A DNA stretch of 64,000 bases. Source: Nitrospinia bacterium. GTDB taxonomy: Bacteria; Nitrospinota; Nitrospinia; Nitrospinales; JAJDAT01. Positions 33,715 to 43,250 of this stretch are shown here, in pieces; within the stretch, counting starts at the first letter, position 1, and each line of letters begins with the position of its first letter. Where the stretch lies: contig JAJDAT010000015.1 of the NCBI GenBank assembly GCA_029261715.1, positions 186,001 through 250,000 on the forward strand. The letters run 5' to 3'. Both the position numbers and the translations under genes were made by a program. Under the pieces are notes generated by a model. It worked only from the letters and a program-made list of their open reading frames with translations, had not been told where the DNA came from and did no database searches.

Positions 33715-35844
33715 ATGGACGCAAAGATAAATATACCCCAAGAAGTTCGAAAAGAAATCGAAGACTTTGCAGCGGAGGTTGAACGCCGCAGTCGAGATAA
33801 TATAGATGAAAATGGATTCAAACATTTTCGTTTGCAACAAGGAATTTATGGTCAAAGACAATCTGGCGACGTTCAAATGGTTCGCACTAAATTACCATTA
33901 GGACAAATCAATAGCGAAAAACTTAATTGCCTGGCTGACTTCGGGGATAAACACGCAAATGGAATTTTACATATAACGACTAGACAAGACGTTCAATTCC
34001 ACTTTGTTGAATTAGACAAAGTGCCTGAGGGGTTAGAGCTTTTGGCTGAAGGTGGAATCACCACCCGGGAAGCATGTGGTAATACAGTTAGAAATGTAAC
34101 CGCATGCCATAAGTCTGGAACTTGCGCTAACGAATCTTTTGACGTTTCTCCTTATGCTCGCGCTGTTTCTAGTTATTTATTACGTCACTCTTCCACCCAA
34201 AGTTTGCCTCGAAAGTTTAAAATTAGCTTTGGTGGATGTAATGGTTGCGGCGTAGCTCCTATACACGATATAGGTTTAAGCGGCGTAATTCGCGAAGAAA
34301 ACGGAAAACAAATTCAAGGCTTTAGAGTTTTAATTGGAGGTGGTTTAGGCAGCTCACCCCATGCGGCAGTCCCCTTAACTGACTTTATTCCAATAAATCA
34401 GGTTTTGAGATTGTCAGAAGCTCTTGTAAATGTTTTTGATAAATATGGCGATGGGAAAAATAGAAACAAGGCGCGATTTAAGTTTGTCATAGATAAACAT
34501 GGTTTTGAAAAAGTTAAAGAATATTACGAAGAAGAGTTTGCAGCTTTAGAAGGAAAAAAATACGAAGACATTAAACCTGCGGACGATAGCATCCCCGCTA
34601 TTTCAGATTTCACTCCAAATTTGGAATTTGATTCAGATCCCGAATTTCACAATTGGAAAAACCGTAATACTTATTCTCAAAAGCAAACAGGTTTTTTTAA
34701 CGTTCATATTAAATTACACCTTGGAGATATTGAAAGTGAGAAAGCTAGAGTCATTAGCAAAGCCGCTTCCGATTTCGCTGCTGGGGTTATTGTCACAACA
34801 ATCAATCAAAACCTAATGATTCCTTGGGTTAAAGAAACCGCTATGGGCAATATTTATGGCGAATTAAAAAAGATTGGCTTAAATAAAGCGGGAACCGAGG
34901 AACTTAAAGATATTACTTGCTGTCCAGGTTCTGAAACCTGTAACTTAGGAATCACTGCTTCTCGAGGATTAGCTACGGCTTTATCTGAAGAATTCGAAAA
35001 AAATTACACTGATTCTAAAGAACTTGATAGTATCTCGGTAAAAATGAGCGGTTGCCCAAATTCATGCGGACAACATCACATTGCTTCTATTGGGTTTCAT
35101 GGAGGAGCAAAAAAGATTAATGGAGTTTTAGCTCCTCATTATGAAGTGATGATGGGCGGTCGCGTAAATGAAGACCAAGTAACCTTTGGAACTGCTGTTA
35201 TAAAAATTCCGGCTAAGAATGTTCCAGAAGCAGTCCGCATCACATCGGATGCCTACAAAAAAGAAAAAATGGAAGGCGAACCTTTCGTCGATTTCTTTGA
35301 TCGAAAGGGAAAAGCATATTTCACAAAAATGCTTGATTCTTTAAAAAGCCTTGCTCCTATCGAAGAAGATCCCCACGCTTATATTGATTATGGAAGTACC
35401 GACACCTATTCTTTAGAAGATCGCGGACAAGGCGAATGTGCCGGCCCATTAACAGATATGATTTCTGATAATATCCTAGCGGCTGAAAGAAGTGTTTTTC
35501 AAGGTAAACTCGCTCTTGAAAAAGACGATTATAACAGCGCATTAGAAAACGCCAATCTTTCTATTGTTGCCGCCGCCAATGGCTTATTGATTACCGAAGG
35601 TATGGATTTCCAAGATCCTAAAGAAACATTGGAAAAATTCCAAGCCTTGATAATCGATGCAGGCATCGTATCTGAAGAGTTCTCGGGAATTTTAAAACGA
35701 TATTTAGAAAACTCTCAATCTGTTGACAAATCAAAAGCTGAAACTCAAATGGCAGAAGCTTCTTCTTTAGTGGCTGAATGCAAAAAAGCTTACAATAAAC
35801 TCCAAACGGATAAATCGCTAAGAATTCGCGTCGGCTCCGCTTAA
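33715..35844 (+). CDS. Ferredoxin-type siroheme nitrite/sulfite reductase with C-terminal extension
   Basis: The 709-residue protein is a siroheme/4Fe-4S nitrite/sulfite reductase. It has the two-fold repeat structure of the family: the first half carries FRLQQGIYGQRQSGDVQMVR and ITTREACGNTVRNVT. The cluster ligands are C-x5-C in TCCPGSETC (about residues 402-408) and C-x3-C in GCPNSCG (about 447-451). It catalyses six-electron reduction of nitrite to ammonia or sulfite to sulfide, with ferredoxin as donor; the family alone does not decide which. The last about 130 residues (from about 575) form a helical extension, perhaps HEPN-like, not needed for catalysis. Siroheme would come from the dehydrogenase at 11106. 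The yicC gene follows after 16 bp. Confidence 0.88.
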   Translation: MDAKINIPQEVRKEIEDFAAEVERRSRDNIDENGFKHFRLQQGIYGQRQSGDVQMVRTKLPLGQINSEKLNCLADFGDKHANGILHITTRQDVQFHFVELDKVPEGLELLAEGGITTREACGNTVRNVTACHKSGTCANESFDVSPYARAVSSYLLRHSSTQSLPRKFKISFGGCNGCGVAPIHDIGLSGVIREENGKQIQGFRVLIGGGLGSSPHAAVPLTDFIPINQVLRLSEALVNVFDKYGDGKNRNKARFKFVIDKHGFEKVKEYYEEEFAALEGKKYEDIKPADDSIPAISDFTPNLEFDSDPEFHNWKNRNTYSQKQTGFFNVHIKLHLGDIESEKARVISKAASDFAAGVIVTTINQNLMIPWVKETAMGNIYGELKKIGLNKAGTEELKDITCCPGSETCNLGITASRGLATALSEEFEKNYTDSKELDSISVKMSGCPNSCGQHHIASIGFHGGAKKINGVLAPHYEVMMGGRVNEDQVTFGTAVIKIPAKNVPEAVRITSDAYKKEKMEGEPFVDFFDRKGKAYFTKMLDSLKSLAPIEEDPHAYIDYGSTDTYSLEDRGQGECAGPLTDMISDNILAAERSVFQGKLALEKDDYNSALENANLSIVAAANGLLITEGMDFQDPKETLEKFQALIIDAGIVSEEFSGILKRYLENSQSVDKSKAETQMAEASSLVAECKKAYNKLQTDKSLRIRVGSA

Positions 35845-35860
35845 GTTAGGCAAAATAAGA

Positions 35861-36745
35861 ATGTTGAAAAGTATGACTGGTTTTGGGCGCGCCGAAACTT
35901 CTAACGAAGAGTTTAGCTGCAAAGTAGAAACGCGATCTGTCAATAACCGCTTTATAGATGTCCACGTTAAACTACCAAAGTTTCTTTCGCTTTTAGAGTT
36001 GCCTCTAAAAAAGTTAGCGAAAGCAAAATGCGCTAGAGGTTCCATTGACATACACATTTCCCTGGAGAAAAACTCAGGGGAAAACAATCGATTAGAAGCT
36101 GTTCCCGATTTGGAATTTGCTTCCCAATATTTTGGAGCTATATCCAAAATAAAAGAAAGTTTAAACCTAACAGGTCAAATTGATGTAAATTCGATTCTAG
36201 GAATAAAAGAATTCATTAAATTTGAATCTCCAAGTTTAGATGAAAAATACGAAAGCTTGATATTGAGCGGAACAGAAAAAGCCTTAGAAGGTCTAGCCCA
36301 AATGCGCATTGTGGAGGGAGAAACCTTACAAATCGATATTGAGTCGCTAATTAACTTTATAAGAAAAAATGCCGATATTATAAAAGTACGTCAGCCGCAA
36401 GTTTTAAGCGAATATCAAGAAAAGCTTAAAGAACGGATTAAGGTTTTAAGCGATGGTCTAGAATTAGATGATTCTCGATTAATTCAAGAAACAGCCATTT
36501 TGGCTGACAGATCTGATATTTCTGAAGAATTAACTCGGTTAGATAGCCATTTAAAACAATTTTTAGAATTAACAAGCAACGCAAATGGCCCTATTGGCAG
36601 GAAATTAGAATTTATTGTCCAAGAGATAAACCGAGAAACAAATACAATTGGATCAAAGTCAAACGACTTCGAAATATCTCAAGCTGTTATCGAAGTTAAA
36701 AGCGCTCTTGAAAAAATAAGAGAGCAACTTCAGAATATCGAATAA
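35861..36745 (+). CDS. yicC: YicC family endoribonuclease-like protein
   Basis: The 294-residue protein matches YicC/YloC throughout: the N-terminal MLKSMTGFGRAE, then EVETRSVNNRF-like SCKVETRSVNNRFIDV, LxRGSIDIHI-like ARGSIDIHI, and a C-terminal PIGRKLEFIVQEINRETNTIGSKSND. The C-terminal block is the DUF1732 signature. The family has been tied to RNA turnover and to stationary-phase physiology. It sits upstream of gmk, its usual neighbour, and 16 bp downstream of the nitrite/sulfite reductase, so the three may be co-transcribed. Confidence 0.95.
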   Translation: MLKSMTGFGRAETSNEEFSCKVETRSVNNRFIDVHVKLPKFLSLLELPLKKLAKAKCARGSIDIHISLEKNSGENNRLEAVPDLEFASQYFGAISKIKESLNLTGQIDVNSILGIKEFIKFESPSLDEKYESLILSGTEKALEGLAQMRIVEGETLQIDIESLINFIRKNADIIKVRQPQVLSEYQEKLKERIKVLSDGLELDDSRLIQETAILADRSDISEELTRLDSHLKQFLELTSNANGPIGRKLEFIVQEINRETNTIGSKSNDFEISQAVIEVKSALEKIREQLQNIE

Positions 36746-36800
36746 CGTTGTTTCTATAGTAGTTCACCACAAAAATCTTTGAATACAGATTAACCAACTT

Positions 36801-37433
36801 ATGCAGTTAAAGCGAGAAGGCATTCCTTACATCATATCAGCTCCATCTGGAACTGGGAAATCCACCGTTTGTAAAATCTTATTGGAGCGACTCGCCAATT
36901 TAAAAATCTCGATTTCACACACCACACGCGCCCCTAGACCAACAGAAGCGCATGGTAAAGATTATTATTTTGTTTCGGAAGAAGAATTTAAGAAAAAGAT
37001 AGAAGCAAACGCTTTTTTAGAGTGGGCCAAAGTTCATAACGAATACTATGGAACAACAAGGCATTCGATTGAAAAAATACAAAATGACGGTTACGACGTT
37101 ATCATTGAGATAGACGTTCAAGGCGCACAAACTCTAAGAAGTATGAGTTTTGAGGGTGTTTACATTTTCCTCCTCCCCCCCTCCCTAAAAGAATTAAAAA
37201 ATCGATTGACTAAAAGATCTACCGAAACGGTCGAAAAGATTGAGCAGCGAATGAAAGTAGCGAAAAAAGAAATTGCCGAATATAAAAACTATTTCTATGT
37301 AGTCACTAATTTTGAAGTCGAAGATACTGTTTACAAGCTATCCTCTATCATGCAAGCTGAAAAGCAGAAGATGTTTCGATACGTCCCTACCTCTCCAGAC
37401 TTAGAGTCTATTATTAATCCTCAGGATACCTAA
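36801..37433 (+). CDS. gmk: Guanylate kinase
   Basis: The 210-residue enzyme phosphorylates GMP to GDP with ATP. Seen are the P-loop SAPSGTGKST (about residues 13-22), the GMP-binding SHTTRAPRPTEAHGKDYYFV block (about 39-58), and the characteristic IEIDVQGAQTLR. The gene overlaps the next by one base (TAATG at 37431-37435), giving translational coupling with hisC. The yicC-gmk pairing is common, but rpoZ, often next, is absent here. Confidence 0.97.
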   Translation: MQLKREGIPYIISAPSGTGKSTVCKILLERLANLKISISHTTRAPRPTEAHGKDYYFVSEEEFKKKIEANAFLEWAKVHNEYYGTTRHSIEKIQNDGYDVIIEIDVQGAQTLRSMSFEGVYIFLLPPSLKELKNRLTKRSTETVEKIEQRMKVAKKEIAEYKNYFYVVTNFEVEDTVYKLSSIMQAEKQKMFRYVPTSPDLESIINPQDT

Positions 37434-38500
37434 TGGCCAACTTAGATTTGGCCAACTTTGTCAGGCCAAACGTAAAATCGTTGAAGGCATATCATGTCGA
37501 TAATCACGATTGCAAAATAAAGCTTCACGCAAACGAAAATCCATTTCAACTACCAACTGAAATTTTAGATTTAATTTCTTGTAGTTTTAAGAATTTTCAG
37601 TTTAATCGATACCCAGACCCGGGATGTCAACAGTTACGCAAAGCAATTTCAATCACAACCGGTATTCCAGCGCAAAACTTAGTTGTCGGTAACGGCTCTG
37701 ACGAGTTATTACAATTAATCCTGCAAGTATTTTGTGAACCTGGAGATGGAGTAGCCTTTCCCGATCCTAGTTTCGCAATGTATTCAATTCTAGCAAAAAG
37801 TATGGACCTCAAACCGGTCCCCTTTTCTCTTAACGACCAATGGGATTTTAAAGCCGACTCCTTTCTTGAAATAGCAGAACAAACTAAAACAAAAGTTGTT
37901 TTTTTTAGCTATCCCAACAACCCGACTGGCAACTGTTTTTCAAATGATGAAATTGAAAAAACGCTAAATAATTTTCAGGGAATTGTAGTTCTCGACGAAG
38001 CTTATTATGACTTCGCTCAAAAAACTTTTAAAAACCGCTTAGAAACTAACAACAACTTAATCGTTCTAAGGAGTCTTTCTAAAATTGGTTTAGCGGCTCT
38101 TAGAGTTGGGTTTGCCGCAGCCTCCCCCTTGATAGTCACAGAACTTAATAAAATCAGGCTGCCCTACAACTCTAACTCTGTTTCACAAATGGTAGCTAAT
38201 GAAGTCTTAAATCAATTTCATCTTATTCAAAAACAAATCGATTTAATAATCCAAGAAAGAACTCATTTATTTGACGCGCTTTCTAAATTAAACGAAATTG
38301 AAGTATTTCCTTCAGATTCAAATTTCTTATTATTTAGAACATCTCAAAATAGCGGCGAAGTATTTCAAAAATTAGCTCAAAAAGACATTTTACTCCGAGA
38401 CTTAAGTTCCCATCCAAAACTAAAAAATTGCCTTAGAGTAACCATTGGAACTCCAGATGAAAATTCAAATTTTCTTCAGGAAATTGAGAAAATTCTCTAA
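37433..38500 (+). CDS. hisC: Histidinol-phosphate aminotransferase
   Basis: The 355-residue protein is a class I/II PLP aminotransferase of HisC type, converting imidazole acetol phosphate to histidinol phosphate in histidine biosynthesis. Motifs seen: KLHANENPF at the N-terminus, VGNGSDELLQ, FFSYPNNPTGNCF and VVLDEAYYDF. The PLP lysine is in RSLSKIGLAALRVGF. Start ATG 37433 overlaps the gmk stop by one base. Other his genes are not nearby; some HisC homologues act on other amino acids (tyrosine/phenylalanine or threonine phosphate), so specificity is probable, not proven. Confidence 0.88.
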   Translation: MANLDLANFVRPNVKSLKAYHVDNHDCKIKLHANENPFQLPTEILDLISCSFKNFQFNRYPDPGCQQLRKAISITTGIPAQNLVVGNGSDELLQLILQVFCEPGDGVAFPDPSFAMYSILAKSMDLKPVPFSLNDQWDFKADSFLEIAEQTKTKVVFFSYPNNPTGNCFSNDEIEKTLNNFQGIVVLDEAYYDFAQKTFKNRLETNNNLIVLRSLSKIGLAALRVGFAAASPLIVTELNKIRLPYNSNSVSQMVANEVLNQFHLIQKQIDLIIQERTHLFDALSKLNEIEVFPSDSNFLLFRTSQNSGEVFQKLAQKDILLRDLSSHPKLKNCLRVTIGTPDENSNFLQEIEKIL

Positions 38501-38651
38501 GACAATTCGTTGTTTTTATGATAAAACTCAGTGATTTTTATCAAAACTACTTTTAAAATCCCTTCCGCTATATGGAGCTTATTCTTTTGTCCAAGGATAT
38601 AGAAAATAATAATTCACCTAAGTTTCTAAACTAAAAGTTGGTTTATCCGCT

Positions 38652-39671
38652 ATGTCAAAATCGTGGAAACTATTTTTAGCTACTTTCTGGTTTGTGATCG
38701 TCGTTATCTGGAGTCTTGGAATTTTATTTTATTTCCAAGCCGCCTATTCTGTATCCGAAGAATATAAATCCGTTCCATTCAGAATTAAAAAAGGCATGAC
38801 TTTAAAACGTGTCTCAGTAAAACTAAAAGAAAAACAACTGATCAAAAGTTCTCTGTCCTTCCAAATCCTGGCTTATGTTAAAGGCCAACAAAACAAACTT
38901 ATGGCTGGCGAATTCGAACTATCTCCTTCGATGCCTCCATTAGAATTATTAGAAACTATTACTTCAGGAAAAACAATTCTCTACGAAGTAACGATCCCAG
39001 AGGGACTAAAAATTGCCGAAATCGCTGAGCTACTGGGCGAAAAAAAGATAGTCCCAGCGAAAGAATTTATTCAATGGACGCATAGTAAAGAATTAATAGA
39101 TTTATTTAAAGTTCCCGGATCATCCCTCGAAGGTTATCTTTTTCCGGATACTTATCGATTTTCAAAAAATATTCGAGCAAAAGAATTAGTAAAAAAAATG
39201 ACGGAAACCTTTTTCAAAAAAGCGTTAAAACCCGGATATAAAGCGCGTGCCCAAAAGTTGAATTTTGATTTTAATCAAATCGTTACTCTTGCCTCTATCA
39301 TTGAAAAAGAAACAGGCCAAGCTGCGGAAAGAAAAAAGATTTCTTCCGTATTCCACAATCGGTTAAAAAAGAATATGCGATTGCAAAGCGACCCAACCGT
39401 GATTTACGCAATTCCTAACTTTGATGGCAATATTCACAAAAAAGATTTATCCATAAAATCTCCCTATAACACATACAAAGTTAAGGGCTTGCCGCCAGGC
39501 CCCATCGCAAACCCTGGCCATGCATCGATTGTCGCCGCCCTTTATCCAGAAACGTCAAAACATTTGTATTTCGTTTCTCGTCAAGATGGAAGCCATCAAT
39601 TCTCAAACAATTTAAAAGACCACAATCTAGCTGTAAGAAAGTATCAACTAAGAAAAAATTCTAACCGCTAG
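38652..39671 (+). CDS. mltG: Endolytic murein transglycosylase MltG
   Basis: The 339-residue protein matches MltG/YceG, the inner-membrane lytic transglycosylase thought to terminate nascent glycan strands. It has an N-terminal membrane helix (about 12-32), a LysM-like segment (FRIKKGMTLKRVS) and the catalytic domain. The catalytic Glu is in LASIIEKETGQAAER; further blocks are RLQSDPTVIYAI, SPYNTYKVKGLPPGPIANPG and YFVSRQDGSHQFS. A conserved gene elsewhere, it is here alone between hisC and a convergent SDR gene, overlapping the latter's stop by 4 bp. Confidence 0.94.
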   Translation: MSKSWKLFLATFWFVIVVIWSLGILFYFQAAYSVSEEYKSVPFRIKKGMTLKRVSVKLKEKQLIKSSLSFQILAYVKGQQNKLMAGEFELSPSMPPLELLETITSGKTILYEVTIPEGLKIAEIAELLGEKKIVPAKEFIQWTHSKELIDLFKVPGSSLEGYLFPDTYRFSKNIRAKELVKKMTETFFKKALKPGYKARAQKLNFDFNQIVTLASIIEKETGQAAERKKISSVFHNRLKKNMRLQSDPTVIYAIPNFDGNIHKKDLSIKSPYNTYKVKGLPPGPIANPGHASIVAALYPETSKHLYFVSRQDGSHQFSNNLKDHNLAVRKYQLRKNSNR

Positions 39672-40525
39672 TATTTTTTGGATTCCGCATTTGAGGCGCG
39701 AGTTAAAACAAAATCCATAAGGGATTGAGGAAGAATCCGCTTGAGATACGCAAAAAGGTAGGTCGGAAATGTGACATAGTAGCGCGGCTTTGGTTTAGGA
39801 TTTTCTAAAGCGTCAATTACTTTTTTTAATACCGCTTCGGGGGGCAAGGTAAATGGATAGCTAGGCGTTTCATTAGTCAATCGACTAATCATCGCTTGAT
39901 ATCTATCTTTATGAGGACTTTTATCAATATCAATATTTTCTCTAAATTTCTTATAGGCATTATCGCGAAATTTACTTTCAATTGGCCCGGGTTCGACTAA
40001 AGAAACAAATATATTTGTTCCGGCCAATTCTATTCTCAAAGCGTCGGAAATTCCTTCCAGAGCAAACTTGCTAGCCGAATAGGCTCCTCTAAAAGGCATG
40101 ACAACAAAACCTAAAACAGAGCTATTTTGAATAATTCTTCCGCTACCCTGCTTCCTCATAATGGGAAGAATTAAATTAGTTAGCTCAACCAATCCCAACA
40201 CATTAGTTTCAAATTGTTCTCTCAAAGCTTGTCGAGTTAAATCTTCAACAGCTCCGGGTTGTCCAAACCCTGCATTGTTGAACAAAGCAAACAGTTTGCC
40301 GTCAGTTTGCTCAAGAATTTTATTTAACGTTTCTCGAATAGAGTTGGAATCGTTCAAATCTAAAACAAAGCTTTCTAACCCTTCATTTTTTAAATTCTCT
40401 ACATCTTCTGGATTTCTTGCGGTTGCAAATACTCGATATCCTCTTTTCTTAAGGCCTTTGGCAACACATAAACCTATACCAGTGGAACACCCAGTAATCA
40501 ATATCTCTTTGGCAGAAGAACTCAT
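39668..40525 (-). CDS. Short-chain dehydrogenase/reductase
   Basis: The 285-residue protein is a classical SDR with NAD(P) motif ITGCSTGIGLCVAKGL (TGxxxGIG), the NNAG motif ALFNNAGFGQPGAV, the catalytic Ser in QNSSVLGF and the catalytic Y-x3-K in GAYSASKFAL. A C-terminal hydrophobic helix may attach it to membrane. Substrate unknown. I choose ATG 40525, with a GAGAAG Shine-Dalgarno; a TTG at 40540 is in frame, but overlaps the upstream gene. It is the last gene of the five-gene minus-strand operon 46491-39668, only 4 bp after the diguanylate cyclase stop, so it may be an operon passenger. Confidence 0.9.
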   Translation of the reverse strand: MSSSAKEILITGCSTGIGLCVAKGLKKRGYRVFATARNPEDVENLKNEGLESFVLDLNDSNSIRETLNKILEQTDGKLFALFNNAGFGQPGAVEDLTRQALREQFETNVLGLVELTNLILPIMRKQGSGRIIQNSSVLGFVVMPFRGAYSASKFALEGISDALRIELAGTNIFVSLVEPGPIESKFRDNAYKKFRENIDIDKSPHKDRYQAMISRLTNETPSYPFTLPPEAVLKKVIDALENPKPKPRYYVTFPTYLFAYLKRILPQSLMDFVLTRASNAESKKY

Positions 40526-40529
40526 TAAA

Positions 40530-41561
40530 TTACTTCTCAAAGCTCACTTGATTCCTACCATTTTTTTTAGCCTTATATAAAGCTTTATCGGCGCGATTAA
40601 AAACACTCTTTGTCGTATCGCTTTCTTTAACACAAGTAATCCCCAAGCTCGCAGTTATAATGAATCCTTTTTCGATAAAATCCAGATTTTTTGCTTCAAT
40701 CATTCTTCGAATTTTGTCGGACGCTTGAATAGCCGTATTTGTTTCCATTTTATGCATCCAGATAACAAACTCTTCTCCACCGTACCGAAAGACTTTATCC
40801 GTATCTCTAATTGTACTTTTCACGACACTCGCCACAATCTTTAAAATTTCGTCACCTTTTGCATGTCCATATGTGTCGTTAACTTTTTTAAAATGATCAA
40901 TATCCAAAACAACAATAGCAAAAGGGTGTTTATACCTTTCGAATTCTTTAATAAAGCGGACTATTTCTGAGTCATAGGCGTTTCGATTATAAACGCCAGT
41001 TAACGAATCTATGAGCGCTTCTGCCTCTGTCTGTTCCAATCTCTTGGTCAGTTCGCTAGTTTTTTCTTTATATTTATCAAGCTCGACTTTCAAAGATTGA
41101 GTTTCTTCTTTTATTTTGTTAGCTTCTGAAATAATTTGATCTTTTATCTCAAGGATATCGTTAGTAACTTCTGATTGGCGCATCTTATCAATATGCTCCG
41201 TTAAATTACTGTCGACTCCGCCAGAGAAAACGGCAAACTCCTTAATAGTATTGCCCAAACTGACGACCATTTCTCTTAACTCTTTCTTTTCATTTTTTAT
41301 GAGTTTTTCATCTTCGATTTTCTTTTCAAAAAACAGCTTAAAGGCTTTCCCCGATGAAGAATCTAATTCCGGCTTAACTTTTTCTAAAACGCTCTTTAAC
41401 TCGTTGAGTTTAGAAAAAAAAGGGTCTTCTGAATCAACCATCTTCTTAATTCCATCAATGCAAATAGTCAAAAGACCGGAAATCCTTTTTGTAAATTGAA
41501 TCGCGGATAAGTTTTCTTCCCCAGACTTATCGGCTTTGTAATCTAAATCATCGGAGCTCAT
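40530..41561 (-). CDS. Diguanylate cyclase (GGDEF)
   Basis: The 343-residue protein has a helical, coiled-coil-rich N-terminal part (about 1-170), with no membrane helix, and a C-terminal GGDEF domain. The active-site motif is GGEEF in FRYGGEEFVIW (about 260). The product-inhibition I-site RxxD is intact as RDTD, five residues before GGEEF. It should make cyclic di-GMP from GTP and be feedback inhibited. Its unknown sensor is cytoplasmic. The gene begins 30 bp after the caspase-like gene on the same strand, so it is likely controlled together with the CHASE2/caspase genes. Confidence 0.92.
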   Translation of the reverse strand: MSSDDLDYKADKSGEENLSAIQFTKRISGLLTICIDGIKKMVDSEDPFFSKLNELKSVLEKVKPELDSSSGKAFKLFFEKKIEDEKLIKNEKKELREMVVSLGNTIKEFAVFSGGVDSNLTEHIDKMRQSEVTNDILEIKDQIISEANKIKEETQSLKVELDKYKEKTSELTKRLEQTEAEALIDSLTGVYNRNAYDSEIVRFIKEFERYKHPFAIVVLDIDHFKKVNDTYGHAKGDEILKIVASVVKSTIRDTDKVFRYGGEEFVIWMHKMETNTAIQASDKIRRMIEAKNLDFIEKGFIITASLGITCVKESDTTKSVFNRADKALYKAKKNGRNQVSFEK

Positions 41562-41591
41562 GAAACTAAATTCCTCTTCCCTAAAGAAAAA

Positions 41592-43250
41592 TCATTGAAA
41601 ATCTCGGACTAATCGAACACTACTTGAAAAAAATCCGCCCATATTAGTATCGCGTATTGTTGTTTGTCCGTTTCTAAAATTAAAAGTCTTGACGCACGTT
41701 GAATCTAGCCCATTAGTAATACCGCAGCTTTTTGAATCCACCAAGTTGGAACTCCAATACCAATATCCTCCTCCATCTTTAAACACAATGGGGTATCCAA
41801 CCGGCTTAGCATTCATCCTCTGACTAAAAGCCCCTCTTTTATTAGTATACGAAAAACTTTTTCGTTCTAATTTTTTGTTGAATATTGATTGATATTCTAG
41901 CACTTCAGGAAGTCTCCAATCGTCAAATCCACCTTTTTTTTCAAAATTCATTTTATCAATCCAAGCCAAAATTTCTTCTCGACTATGAGGAAATCCACCT
42001 TCTAAATTATAAAAGTCCTCCGTCATCCACATCAAGCGTGTTCGAATATCTACAGCAGTTTCGTTTTTAAAAACGATCCAAGTTCCTATCTTCTTTGCTT
42101 TACCTGATACTATCATACGTCTTGCCCATTTCTTCTTTTGAGCAAAAGACGATTTCTTTTTTTTATTTTCTTCTCGAAGTAATTCTAGTCTTTTTTCTTC
42201 AATTGAAATTTCGCGTTTAACCTCGGCCAATTCTTTTTGATACTCGTGGATTTTTTGATTTTGGGATTGGCCTTCCATTGGAACCGTCTGGATATCCTTC
42301 CCATAAAGTTTTATCATTGAAGATTCTACTGAGAACACAAAATCTCCTTTATCAAGATTTGGATCTCGAATGGTCCCATACTGTGGGTGCTGACTACCTC
42401 TTGTATAATCTATAACTTTATTTTTCAAAAACTCGCCCAATTCTGCTCCAGTCAAAAAGCCATCTTGATTTAGATCGCCTTCTCCATTCAAAGCCGATAC
42501 AAACATCCTCCTAAAAACACTATCGTCCGACACTTGTTCTCCCGCGCTACCAGAAGTGATAAACTGCCTCACTGGCAGATTGATCTTATATTGAACACTT
42601 TTTGGTATTGCTCTACTAAGGGAAAAAAACGACCCAGAAAAACAACTATCAAATAAAAACAATGCATGACGAGCTTGAATCCGTTTCGCATAAACTTCAA
42701 TTTGTTGCATATCCATGCCAGTGGCTAAAAACCCATTTAAATCCTCTTCCGGATCAGGAGCGTCTATCGGCACTAGATATCCCATTTGGGCTCCATAGGA
42801 TAATTTCTGCGTGTGTCCATGCCCTGCAAAGTAAACCAATAATCTGTTTTCTTCCGCCAATCCATAGCGGCTAATAAAATTATCAAAAGCGTCTTCTAGT
42901 TCTTCTTTTGTAGGATTAGTAATAACCGTAACTAAAAAACCTATTTTGGTTAAAACTGCTTTTACCTCTTCAACATCTTTTTCAACGCCTGGTAAGTCAG
43001 GCCAACCAGAGTTATAATCGCTCGCTCCAATAATAAGCGCATAACTTTTTTGGTAAATTTTCTGAAGAGATATCTCCTCAACAACCTGACTAGGTGAGGA
43101 TTTAACGGTAGGAGTAGGAACAATTCCTCTTTCTTCGGCAAAAACTTTTAAAGTTTGGAAACTATAAATAATTGCCGACAAACCTAAAAACAGTCCATAT
43201 AAAAAAAATCGATTCAAAAATTTTCTATAAGTTTTTATAGCGTTTGTCAT
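41592..43250 (-). CDS. Membrane-anchored caspase-like (C14) protease with EF-hand and DUF1566 domain
   Basis: The 552-residue protein has an N-terminal membrane helix (about 14-31), which would place the rest outside the cytoplasm. A caspase-like domain (about 67-280) carries the catalytic His in YFAGHGH (H144) and Cys in FDSCFSG (C203). Within its end lies an EF-hand-like calcium loop, D259 to E270 (GDLNQDGFLTGAE). After a coiled-coil stretch (about 325-375) a DUF1566 (Lcl) domain follows (about 400-550), with RLMWMTEDF, DDWRLPEVLE and GGYWYWSS. It thus looks like a complete, calcium-gated cysteine protease. The start overlaps the CHASE2 gene by ATGA. Its substrate is unknown. Confidence 0.9.
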   Translation of the reverse strand: MTNAIKTYRKFLNRFFLYGLFLGLSAIIYSFQTLKVFAEERGIVPTPTVKSSPSQVVEEISLQKIYQKSYALIIGASDYNSGWPDLPGVEKDVEEVKAVLTKIGFLVTVITNPTKEELEDAFDNFISRYGLAEENRLLVYFAGHGHTQKLSYGAQMGYLVPIDAPDPEEDLNGFLATGMDMQQIEVYAKRIQARHALFLFDSCFSGSFFSLSRAIPKSVQYKINLPVRQFITSGSAGEQVSDDSVFRRMFVSALNGEGDLNQDGFLTGAELGEFLKNKVIDYTRGSQHPQYGTIRDPNLDKGDFVFSVESSMIKLYGKDIQTVPMEGQSQNQKIHEYQKELAEVKREISIEEKRLELLREENKKKKSSFAQKKKWARRMIVSGKAKKIGTWIVFKNETAVDIRTRLMWMTEDFYNLEGGFPHSREEILAWIDKMNFEKKGGFDDWRLPEVLEYQSIFNKKLERKSFSYTNKRGAFSQRMNAKPVGYPIVFKDGGGYWYWSSNLVDSKSCGITNGLDSTCVKTFNFRNGQTTIRDTNMGGFFSSSVRLVRDFQ

